Part shown: positions 1 through 6,273 of the stretch, one piece after another
Layout of the letters: every line of letters begins with the position of its first letter
Position numbering within the stretch: position 1 is the stretch's first letter
Source: Acetobacteraceae bacterium
Lineage (GTDB): Bacteria > Pseudomonadota > Alphaproteobacteria > Acetobacterales > Acetobacteraceae
Assembly: GCA_027340195.1 (NCBI GenBank)
Contig: DAHWNE010000380.1
Coordinates: forward strand, 1-6,273
Reading direction: 5' to 3'
Length of the DNA: 6,273 nucleotides
Made by a program: the position numbers and the translations under genes
The notes under the pieces: model-generated
Told to the model about the DNA's origin: nothing
The model's input: only the letters and a program-made list of their open reading frames with translations
The model's database searches: none

Positions 1-2142
1 GTGCTGGTGATCTTCCTGTTCCTGCCCAATCCGCGGGCGGTGCTGATTCCGGCGGTGGCGCTGCCGCTCTCCATCGTCGCCACGTTCGGGGTGATGGATG
101 CGCTCGGCTACCAGCTCGACAATCTGTCGCTGATGGCGCTCACCGTCGCCGCCGGCTTCGTGGTGGACGACGCGATCGTGATGATCGAGAACATCGTCCG
201 CTTCATCGAGGCGGGCGAGCCGCCGCTGCGCGCCGCCTATCTGGGCGCCGCGCAGATCGGCTTCACCATCATCTCGCTCACCGTCTCGCTGATCGCGGTG
301 TTCATCCCGCTGCTGTTCATGTCCGGGCTGGTCGGGCGGCTGTTCTCGGAATTCGCGGTCACGCTCTCGGTCTCGGTGGCGATCTCGGCGCTCGTCTCGC
401 TCACCTTGACGCCGATGATGAGCGCGCGGCTGCTGCGCCCGGCGGTGGAGGCTCAGCCCGGACGCATCGCCCGCGCGGCGGAGGCGGCGCTGGCGCGCAC
501 CCGCGATGCCTACGGGAACGGGCTGCGCTGGTGCCTGCGTCACCAGTTTCTGATGCTGACCGGCTTCGGGCTGACCGTGGCGGTGACCGTGGCGCTATTC
601 CTCGCGGTGCCGAAAGCGCTGCTGCCGGAGGAGGACACCGGTCAGATCGTCGCCGTGACCGAGGCGCGGCAGGATATCTCCCTGGCCGCGATGCAGCGGC
701 TGCAGGATCGCGCGATCGCGGCGATCCGGCGCAATCCGGCGGTGGCCGCGGTCACCTCCCTGATCGGCGCCGGTGCCACCAACCCGACGCCGAACACCGG
801 GCAGCTCAGCATCGTCCTGAAGCCGATCGGCACCCGCCCCGCGATCGGGACGGTGATGGCCGCACTCCAGCGCGCGCTGGCCGCCATCCCCGGCCTCACG
901 GTCTATATGCAGCCGGTGCAGGACATCACCCTGTCCTCGCGCGTCTCGCCCACCCAATACCAGTACACCCTGACCGGCACCGATCAGGCGACGCTGGACG
1001 CCTGGTCGGAAAAGCTGCTCGCGGCACTGCGGGCACGGCCGGAGCTGGCCGATGTCGTCTCCGACCAGGCCCCGCGCGGTCTCGAGACCCGCCTGCATAT
1101 CGAGCGTGCCGCGGCGGCCCGGCTCGGTGTCACCGTCGCGGCGGTGGCGAACACCCTCTACGATGCGTTCGGGCAACGGCAGATCACCACCCTCTATGCG
1201 CAGAACGCGCAGTACCGGGTGGTGCTGGGGATCGACCCGTCGCTGGCCAGTTCCCCGCAGGCGCTGGCGTCCATCTACGTGCCGGCGGGCAGCCTGACCG
1301 CGGCGGCGGCCACCACCGCGGGCGGACCCGGCAGCGCGGTCAGCGGCACCAGTACCCAGACCACCAGCGCCACCGCCGCCACCCCGCCGGCGCAGATCCC
1401 GCTGGATGCGGTGGCGCGTATCACCACCCGCCATGGCCCGCTGGTCATCACCCGCGAGGATCAGTTCCCCGCCGTCACCATCAGCTTCAATCTCGCCCCG
1501 GGCGTCTCGCTCGGCGCGGCGGAGCAGGCGATCGCCGCGGTCGAGGCGAAACTTGGCGTCCCATCCGGCATCAGCGGCGTGTTCTCCGGCGCGGCGGCGG
1601 AGTTCCAGTCCGCGCTGGCCGACACGCCCTGGCTGATCCTGGCCGCGGTGGTGGTGATCTACATCGTGCTCGGCGTGCTCTACGAAAGCACCATCCACCC
1701 GCTCACCATCCTGTCCACCCTGCCGTCCGCCGGCGTCGGCGCGCTGGCGGCGCTGATGCTGACCGGCACCGAGTTCACCGTGGTGGCACTGGTCGGCATC
1801 GTGCTGCTGATGGGCATCGTCAAGAAGAACGGCATCATCCTGGTGGATTTCGCCATCGAGGCGGAACGCACCCGCGGGCTGGACCCCGAGCAGGCGATCA
1901 CCGAGGCCGCGCTGCTGCGCTTCCGCCCGATCATGATGACCACCATGGCGGCGCTGTTCGGCGCCGTGCCGCTGGTGCTGGAACGCGGCGCGGGGGCAGA
2001 ACTTCGCACCCCGCTCGGGGTGGCGATCATCGGCGGGCTGCTGGTCAGCCAGGCGCTGACCCTGTTCACCACCCCGGTGATCTACCTGGCGCTGGACCGG
2101 CTGCGTCCGCGCCCCGCGGCGCTGCCGCACCCGGCGGAGTAG
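1..2142 (+). CDS. mdtB: MdtB-like RND multidrug efflux permease subunit, 5'-truncated by window edge
   Basis: This is the C-terminal 713 residues of an inner-membrane proton/drug antiporter of the RND (AcrB/HAE-1) family. Alignment by eye with the full-length paralogue downstream puts window codon 1 at about residue 345, inside TM2. The first GTG is therefore an internal Val codon, and the true start is about 1 kb upstream. Visible parts are the end of TM2 (1-9), TM3 (about 14-34), TM4 (41-62) with GFVVDDAIVMIEN and the proton-relay pair D56/D57, TM5 (88-108), TM6 (118-140), TM7 (183-202), the second periplasmic porter/docking loop (about 205-540), and TM8-TM12 (543-699). TM10 carries GIVKKNG, with K609 matching AcrB K940. 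Motifs such as FGQRQI, LTILSTLPSAGVGAL and FRPIMMTT match E. coli MdtB/MdtC more closely than AcrB. An Ala/Thr-rich stretch at residues 431-464 is unusual. The B rather than C assignment rests on gene order. Family certain; subunit name likely. Confidence 0.93.
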   Translation: MLVIFLFLPNPRAVLIPAVALPLSIVATFGVMDALGYQLDNLSLMALTVAAGFVVDDAIVMIENIVRFIEAGEPPLRAAYLGAAQIGFTIISLTVSLIAVFIPLLFMSGLVGRLFSEFAVTLSVSVAISALVSLTLTPMMSARLLRPAVEAQPGRIARAAEAALARTRDAYGNGLRWCLRHQFLMLTGFGLTVAVTVALFLAVPKALLPEEDTGQIVAVTEARQDISLAAMQRLQDRAIAAIRRNPAVAAVTSLIGAGATNPTPNTGQLSIVLKPIGTRPAIGTVMAALQRALAAIPGLTVYMQPVQDITLSSRVSPTQYQYTLTGTDQATLDAWSEKLLAALRARPELADVVSDQAPRGLETRLHIERAAAARLGVTVAAVANTLYDAFGQRQITTLYAQNAQYRVVLGIDPSLASSPQALASIYVPAGSLTAAAATTAGGPGSAVSGTSTQTTSATAATPPAQIPLDAVARITTRHGPLVITREDQFPAVTISFNLAPGVSLGAAEQAIAAVEAKLGVPSGISGVFSGAAAEFQSALADTPWLILAAVVVIYIVLGVLYESTIHPLTILSTLPSAGVGALAALMLTGTEFTVVALVGIVLLMGIVKKNGIILVDFAIEAERTRGLDPEQAITEAALLRFRPIMMTTMAALFGAVPLVLERGAGAELRTPLGVAIIGGLLVSQALTLFTTPVIYLALDRLRPRPAALPHPAE
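1291..1380 (+). other. Low-complexity Ala/Thr/Ser/Gly-rich insertion inside the MdtB-like permease
   Basis: Residues about 431-460 of the visible protein consist almost only of A, T, S, G, P, V and Q. They sit between the strand ending IYVPAG and the strand starting QIPLDAVARI. In the downstream paralogue the two equivalent strands (IRVQG and PVPLLEV) are joined by only a few residues: the I-to-P distance is 42 residues here and 10 there, so about 32 residues are extra. By alignment to AcrB this point lies at the border of the docking (DC) and porter (PC2) subdomains, on the periplasmic side. The DNA is rich in GCC/GCG/ACC triplets, which suggests growth by triplet slippage. The reading frame is kept. 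Confidence 0.8.
2136..2139 (+). promoter_or_regulatory. Shine-Dalgarno (GGAG) of the MdtC-like gene, overlapping the end of the MdtB-like gene
   Basis: GGAG lies 6 bases before the ATG at 2146 and inside the last codons of the upstream permease, whose TAG stop is at 2140-2142. Together with the 3-base gap this supports ATG 2146 as the start and suggests translational coupling of the two subunits. The spacing is seen directly; coupling is inferred. Confidence 0.75.
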
Positions 2143-2145
2143 CGC

Positions 2146-5100
2146 ATGGGGTTTTCGGCGCTCTTCATCCGCCGGCCGATCGGCACCGCGCTGCTGGCGA
2201 TGGGGATTCTGCTGGCCGGCACGCTGGCGTTCTTCCGCCTGCCGGTGGCCGCGGTGCCCTCCATCCCGGTGCCGGGAGTGGTGATCTTCGCCTCCGACCC
2301 CGGCGCCGATCCCGCGACCATGGCCAGCACCGTCGCCGCGCCGCTGGAGCAGACGCTCGGCGTCATCCCGGGGGTGGAGGAAGTGCGCTCGCTCAACTCC
2401 ACCGGTTCCACCACGCTGATCGTGCTGTTCGACTCCGGCACCGACATCGACGCCGACGCCCATGCGGTGCAGGCCGCCATCGATGCCGCCCTGCCGAACC
2501 TGCCTTCGGGGATGCCGTCGCTGCCGTTCTACCGCGTGTTCAATCCGGCCTCGCGCCCGGTGATGACCATGTTCCTCTCCTCGCGCACCCTACCGCTGCG
2601 CCAAGTGTTCGATTTCGCCAACACCGTGATCGTGCAGATGCTGTCGCAGGTCGCCGGGGTGGCGCAGGTCAACCTTTATGGCGGTGAGCAGCCGGCGGTG
2701 CGCATCCGCTTCGACCCGCACCGTCTGGCCGCGGTCGGGCTGACCCCGGGCGATATCTACAACGCGGTGCGCAGCGCCAATGTGCTGGCCCCGCTCGGGG
2801 TGATCTCGGGGCCCGAACGCAGCACGGTGCTGTCGATCGACGGGCAGATGACCACCGCCGCGCAGTACCGGCGGTTGGTGCTGCACGCCGCGAACGGCGC
2901 GCTGCTGCGGCTCGGCGATGTCGCCTCGGTGATCGACGGCGTCTCCAACACGCAGGTGGCGGCGACCGACGGACGCTCGCCCGGGATCGTGGTGGCGATC
3001 ACCAAGACCGCGTCGGCCAACGTGATCCAGACCGTCCAGGGCATCCGCGCCCGGATGCCCGAGATCGCCGACCACCTGCCGGCCGCGGTGCATCTGCGGA
3101 TCATGACCGACCGCACCACCACCATCCGCGCCAGCGTGACCGATATCGAGTTCACCCTGCTCATCACCGTGCTGCTGGTGCTGCTGGTGGTGACCCTGTT
3201 CATGCGGCGGCTGACGCCGACCATCGCTGCCGGCGTGACCGTGCCGCTCTCCATCGCCGGCACCCTGGCGGCGATGTGGGCGATGGGATTCTCGCTCGAC
3301 AATTTCTCGCTGCTGGCGCTCACCATCTCGGTTGGCTTCGTGGTCGATGACGCGATCGTCATGATCGAGAACATCGTCGCCCGCCACGAGCAGGGCGGAT
3401 CGGGGATCGAGGCTGCCATCGCCGGGGCGCGGCAGATCGGCTTCACCGTGTTCTCGATCACCGTCTCGCTGGTGGTGGTGTTCCTGCCGCTCACCCTGAT
3501 GGGCGGCATCATCGGCGGTCTGTTCAACGAGTTCGCGCTGACGCTGTCGGTCTCGATCCTGATCTCGGGGGTGATCTCGCTCACCGTCACGCCGATGATC
3601 TGCGGGCGCTTCATGGGGCGCACGCCGCGGGTGGGACGGGATTCGCGGGTGGCGCGCGCGATCGACCGCGCCTATCGCGGCAGCCTGGATGCTTATGCCC
3701 GCAGCCTGGACTGGGCGCTGGCGCATGGGCGGCTGGTCCTGGCGGGCTTCGCGCTGACCGTAGTCGCCACGGTGTTCCTGTATATCAAGGTGCCCAAGGC
3801 GTTCATCCCGGAGGAGGACACCGGCCTCATCATGGGCCAGACCATCGCCGCGCCGGATGTATCGTTCCAGCGGATGCAGCGGTTGCAGGAGCGGGTGGTG
3901 CGCATCATCCGCGCCGATCCGGCGGTGGCGACGCTCTCCTCCCGCATCGGCGTGGTGAACGGATTCTCCACTGCCAATCGCGGCAACCTCATCATCGGTC
4001 TCAAGCCGCTCAGCGAGCGAACGGTCTCGGCCCAGCAGGTCATTCAGCGGTTGCGGAGCAAGATCGCGCGCATCCCCGGCATCAGCGCCTATATGAACGT
4101 GGCGCAGGACCTGTTTTTCGGCGGGCAATCGACCGGTGGGGAATACAGTTTCTCGGTGCAGGACCCATCGCTTTCGGATCTGGACCAGGTGATCGCGCGG
4201 ATGGAGCGGCAGCTGCGCGGGGTGAAGGCGATCACCAACATCTCCTCCGACCAGGACCGGGCGGAGACGCAGCTCACGGTCACCATCGACCGCAGCACCG
4301 CTGCCCGGCTCGGCGTCACCATCGCCGCCATCGATACCGCGCTCGGCAGCGCCTTCGCGCAGCGCCAGATCTCGCGCATCTACGAGGCGCAGAATCAGTA
4401 CAGCGTGGTGCTGACGGTGGGGGCGGCGCGGGCGCGGCATCCGGCCGATCTCGGGCATATCCGGGTGCAGGGCAGCGGCGGGCCGGTGCCGCTTCTGGAG
4501 GTGGCGCATATCGTGCGCGCGACCGCGCCGCTGCAGGTGGCGCATCTGGACGGCGAGCCGTCCGGCACCATCAGCTTCAACCTGGCCCCGGGGGCCAGCC
4601 TCGGCCCCGCGGTGGCGGCGGTGAAGGCGGCGATCGCGGCGATGGGGTTGCCGGAGGATGTGCGCATCAGCTTCGGCGGCAACGCCAAATATTTCCTGGA
4701 ATCGTTGCAGACCGAGCCGCTGCTGATCGGCGCCGCGCTGATCGCCATCTATATCGTGCTGGGGGTGCTGTATGAAAGCCTCAGCCAGCCGCTGACCATT
4801 CTCTCCACCCTGCCTTCCGCCGGGGTCGGCGCGCTGCTCGCCTTCCTGCTCACCGGCACGCCGCTTTCGGTGGTGGGGATCATCGGCATCTTCCTGCTGA
4901 TGGGGATCGTGAAGAAGAACGGGATCATGCTGGTGGATTTCGCCCTGGAGGCGGAGCGGGAGCGCGGGCTCGACCCGCGGAGCGCGATCCGCGAGGCCTG
5001 CATCGAGCGCTACCGGCCGATCATGATGACATCGCTCGCGGCCATCCTGGGCGCGCTGCCGCTGGCGCTGTCGGTAGGCACCGGCTACCAGCTGCGCCGG

Positions 5101-5238
5101 CCGCTGGGGATCGCGGTGATCGGCGGGCTGATCGTCTGCCAGGCGCTGACCTTGTATTCCACGCCGGTGATCTATCTCGCCCTGGCCGGGTTCGGGCGCC
5201 GGCGGGCGCGGCGGATCGCGACCATGCCCGCGGCGTAG
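2146..5238 (+). CDS. mdtC: MdtC-like RND multidrug efflux permease subunit (complete)
   Basis: A complete 1030-residue RND permease, the usual length for the family (E. coli MdtC is about 1025). It should be an inner-membrane proton antiporter exporting toxic compounds through an adaptor and a TolC-like channel. The N-terminus (FSALFIRRPIGTALL) is the classic RND start, with TM1 at about 12-32. The first periplasmic loop (about 33-335) holds the porter and docking subdomains. TM2 (336-353), TM3 (360-382), TM4 (386-409) with GFVVDDAIVMIEN and D401/D402, TM5 (433-453), TM6 (463-485) and TM7 (529-546) follow. The second periplasmic loop (about 547-856) contains AVQD-like AQD and FAQRQI motifs. 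TM8-TM12 lie at 857-1012, with GIVKKNG and K924 matching AcrB K940. All proton-relay residues are present. It starts 3 bases after the MdtB-like gene, as in mdtBC operons, where the two proteins assemble as a mixed trimer. The C-terminus ends in a short Arg-rich cytosolic tail. Family certain; MdtC assignment from order and resemblance. Confidence 0.95.
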   Translation: MGFSALFIRRPIGTALLAMGILLAGTLAFFRLPVAAVPSIPVPGVVIFASDPGADPATMASTVAAPLEQTLGVIPGVEEVRSLNSTGSTTLIVLFDSGTDIDADAHAVQAAIDAALPNLPSGMPSLPFYRVFNPASRPVMTMFLSSRTLPLRQVFDFANTVIVQMLSQVAGVAQVNLYGGEQPAVRIRFDPHRLAAVGLTPGDIYNAVRSANVLAPLGVISGPERSTVLSIDGQMTTAAQYRRLVLHAANGALLRLGDVASVIDGVSNTQVAATDGRSPGIVVAITKTASANVIQTVQGIRARMPEIADHLPAAVHLRIMTDRTTTIRASVTDIEFTLLITVLLVLLVVTLFMRRLTPTIAAGVTVPLSIAGTLAAMWAMGFSLDNFSLLALTISVGFVVDDAIVMIENIVARHEQGGSGIEAAIAGARQIGFTVFSITVSLVVVFLPLTLMGGIIGGLFNEFALTLSVSILISGVISLTVTPMICGRFMGRTPRVGRDSRVARAIDRAYRGSLDAYARSLDWALAHGRLVLAGFALTVVATVFLYIKVPKAFIPEEDTGLIMGQTIAAPDVSFQRMQRLQERVVRIIRADPAVATLSSRIGVVNGFSTANRGNLIIGLKPLSERTVSAQQVIQRLRSKIARIPGISAYMNVAQDLFFGGQSTGGEYSFSVQDPSLSDLDQVIARMERQLRGVKAITNISSDQDRAETQLTVTIDRSTAARLGVTIAAIDTALGSAFAQRQISRIYEAQNQYSVVLTVGAARARHPADLGHIRVQGSGGPVPLLEVAHIVRATAPLQVAHLDGEPSGTISFNLAPGASLGPAVAAVKAAIAAMGLPEDVRISFGGNAKYFLESLQTEPLLIGAALIAIYIVLGVLYESLSQPLTILSTLPSAGVGALLAFLLTGTPLSVVGIIGIFLLMGIVKKNGIMLVDFALEAERERGLDPRSAIREACIERYRPIMMTSLAAILGALPLALSVGTGYQLRRPLGIAVIGGLIVCQALTLYSTPVIYLALAGFGRRRARRIATMPAA

Positions 5239-5241
5239 CTT

Positions 5242-5274
5242 GCGCCCCGTCCCGGCGCGTGCTTTCCCCGCCGG
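5242..5274 (+). other. Two overlapping GC hairpins in the 54-base spacer (weak terminator or leader structure)
   Basis: GCGCC at 5242-5246 can pair with GGCGC at 5254-5258 (5 bp, 7-base loop). CCGGCG at 5252-5257 can instead pair with CGCCGG at 5269-5274 (6 bp, 11-base loop). The two share bases 5254-5257 and so exclude each other. Neither is followed by a real T-run (only CTTT at 5262-5265), so an efficient intrinsic terminator is unlikely. Short inverted repeats are common by chance in DNA this GC-rich. Confidence that this is functional is low. Confidence 0.2.
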
Positions 5275-5280
5275 CAAACG

Positions 5281-5285
5281 AGGAG
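5281..5285 (+). promoter_or_regulatory. Shine-Dalgarno (AGGAG) of the acyl-CoA synthetase gene
   Basis: AGGAG lies 7 bases before the ATG at 5293, close to ideal spacing. It fixes this ATG as the start in preference to any later in-frame start. The spacer upstream shows no convincing -35/-10 promoter, so whether the gene is read through from the permease operon is open. Confidence 0.8.
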
Positions 5286-5292
5286 ACGCGGC

Positions 5293-6273
5293 ATGACCGA
5301 CTACCCCGCCGACACCGTGCTCGACCTGATCGACCGCCACCCTGACGAGGCCCACGCGATCGGCGCGCCCGGGCGCCCCTGGCTCACCCGCGCCGGGCTT
5401 CGCGCCCTGGCCCGGCAGACCATGGCGGCGCTGAACGGCTGCGGGATCGGCCGCAACGACCGGGTGGCGATCGTCGCCCCCAACGGGCCGGAGATGGCAT
5501 CGAGCTTCATCGCCATCGCCGCCGGCGCCACCACCGCCCCGCTCAACCCGGCCTACAAGCAGGACGAGTTCGATTTCTATCTTTCGGACCTCAACGCCCG
5601 GGCGCTGGTGATTCCGCGCGGCATGGAAAGCCCCGCCCGGGCCGTGGCCGCGGCGCGCGGAATCCCGGTGATCGAGCTGATCGCCGATGCCGAGGGCCCC
5701 GCCGGCGCGTTCGCCCTGGCCCCGCCGCCCGGTCTCGCCGGCACGCCCGCCGCGCCGGGCCCGGCCGCGGGGGACGATGTGGCGCTGGTGCTGCACACCT
5801 CGGGCACCACCTCCCGGCCCAAGATCGTGCCGCTGCGGCAGATCAACATCACCGCCTCGGCCTTCCACATCGGCGAGACGCTGCGGCTCGGCGCCGACTA
5901 CGTCTGCCTCAACATCATGCCGCTGTTCCATATCCACGGGCTGATCGCGGCGACGCTGGCCAGCCTGGGCGCCGGCGCCGCCGTCTCCTGCACGCCGGGG
6001 TTCAACGCCTTCCGGTTCTTCTCCTGGTTCACCGAGGTGCGGCCGAGCTGGTACACCGCCGTGCCCACCATGCACCAGGCGATCCTGGGCCTCGCCCCAC
6101 GCAACCAGGCGGCCATCGCGGCCGGGCGGCTGCGCTTCATCCGCTCCTCCTCCGCCTCGCTGCCGCCGCAGGTGATGGAGGCGCTGGAAGCGACCTTCGG
6201 CGTGCCGGTGATCGAGGCCTACGGGATGACCGAGGCGGCGCACCAGATGGCCTCCAACCCGCTGCCGCCGGCG
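5293..6273 (+). CDS. AMP-forming acyl-CoA synthetase, AAE3/Pcs60 (oxalate-CoA ligase-like) clade, 3'-truncated by window edge
   Basis: The first 327 residues of an ANL-superfamily adenylate-forming enzyme, which activates a carboxylic acid as acyl-AMP and then loads it on CoA. The start is set by the AGGAG at 5281-5285, and the frame is open to the last base. The phosphate-binding A3 motif is HTSGTTSRPKIVPL (residues 168-181), with S-R in place of the common G and Ile where PKG is usual. Next come MPLFHIHGL (209-217), WYTAVPTMHQ, LRFIRSSSASLPP (280-292) and the adenine-binding A5 motif EAYGMTEAAHQMASNPLPP (308-326). This combination (TSGTTSRPK, PLFHxHGL, WYTAVPTxHQ, SSNPLP-type end) recalls plant AAE3 and yeast Pcs60, which act on oxalate. 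The true substrate here is not shown. About 180 residues are missing, including the hinge, the A8 region and the catalytic A10 lysine. No signal peptide is seen; cytosolic. An alternative is a medium-chain or carrier-protein-linked acyl ligase, or the first domain of a larger protein. Superfamily near certain, clade likely, substrate uncertain. Confidence 0.92.
   Translation, partial: MTDYPADTVLDLIDRHPDEAHAIGAPGRPWLTRAGLRALARQTMAALNGCGIGRNDRVAIVAPNGPEMASSFIAIAAGATTAPLNPAYKQDEFDFYLSDLNARALVIPRGMESPARAVAAARGIPVIELIADAEGPAGAFALAPPPGLAGTPAAPGPAAGDDVALVLHTSGTTSRPKIVPLRQINITASAFHIGETLRLGADYVCLNIMPLFHIHGLIAATLASLGAGAAVSCTPGFNAFRFFSWFTEVRPSWYTAVPTMHQAILGLAPRNQAAIAAGRLRFIRSSSASLPPQVMEALEATFGVPVIEAYGMTEAAHQMASNPLPPA

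Noticed and set aside
1..3. GTG at the first base as the start of the MdtB-like gene
   Set aside because: It falls in the middle of TM2 by comparison with the full-length paralogue (about residue 345), so the frame must continue upstream of the window.
1291..1380. A frameshift or inserted mobile fragment at the Ala/Thr-rich stretch
   Set aside because: The reading frame is intact on both sides, and conserved strands resume immediately. No inverted repeats or target duplication are visible, so it is best read as an in-frame loop extension.
595..2463. A 622-codon open frame on the - strand opposite the MdtB-like gene
   Set aside because: It has the same low-complexity Arg/Gly/His/Gln composition and no motif. 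It is a GC shadow of the permease.
531..2687. A 718-codon + strand open frame in another phase across the permease junction
   Set aside because: It overlaps both permeases out of frame, is full of Arg/Gly/His/Pro runs, and crosses a real gene boundary without any domain. It is a composition artefact.
2757..3623. A 288-codon - strand open frame inside the MdtC-like gene
   Set aside because: The Ser/Thr/Met/Ile-rich translation is the usual antisense image of hydrophobic transmembrane coding sequence. No ribosome site or family match is apparent.
5242..5265. A true intrinsic terminator after the MdtC-like gene
   Set aside because: The stem is only 5 bp (6 with a G-T pair) and is followed by GTGCTTTCCCC rather than a T-run. 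Kept only as a weak structural feature.
2590..6243. A 1217-codon open frame on the - strand spanning the MdtC-like gene, the spacer and most of the synthetase
   Set aside because: Its product is rich in Arg, His, Gly, Asp and Gln with no recognisable domain, and it is antisense to two clearly real genes. Strong G/C bias at third positions removes stop codons from this frame, which explains its length.

Overview
This window looks like chromosomal DNA from a GC-rich proteobacterium, most likely an alphaproteobacterium. An Acetobacteraceae or Rhodospirillales relative is my guess, from codon bias and protein flavour only. Third codon positions are almost all G or C, which produces very long stop-free shadow frames on both strands. 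Nothing in the sequence (tRNA, rRNA, phage or IS remnant) fixes the taxon more closely.

The layout is simple, with three genes on the + strand and almost no spare DNA. Bases 1-2142 are the last two thirds of an RND multidrug-efflux permease of the MdtB type; its start lies upstream of the window. Bases 2146-5238 are a complete second RND permease of the MdtC type, separated from the first by only 3 bases and preceded by a Shine-Dalgarno sequence that overlaps the first gene's stop. Bases 5239-5292 are a 54-base spacer with two overlapping short GC hairpins and a strong Shine-Dalgarno sequence. Bases 5293-6273 are the first 327 codons of an AMP-forming acyl-CoA synthetase of the AAE3/Pcs60 (oxalate-CoA ligase-like) clade, which runs off the right edge.

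The two permeases belong together. By analogy with MdtABC of enterobacteria they should form a mixed trimer in the inner membrane, driven by proton influx. That trimer would work with a periplasmic adaptor (MdtA-like), probably encoded just upstream of the window, and a TolC-type outer-membrane channel. Both permeases keep the paired aspartates of TM4 and the lysine of TM10 that form the proton relay, so both look catalytically competent. The synthetase downstream has no obvious link to efflux. It may be read through from the permease operon or start a new unit.

No CRISPR array, toxin-antitoxin pair, retroelement, mobile element or clearly new system was found. The features most worth a second look are an Ala/Thr/Ser/Gly-rich insertion of about 32 residues in the periplasmic part of the MdtB-like subunit, the overlapping hairpins before the synthetase, and the unexpected neighbourhood of the AAE3-type ligase.
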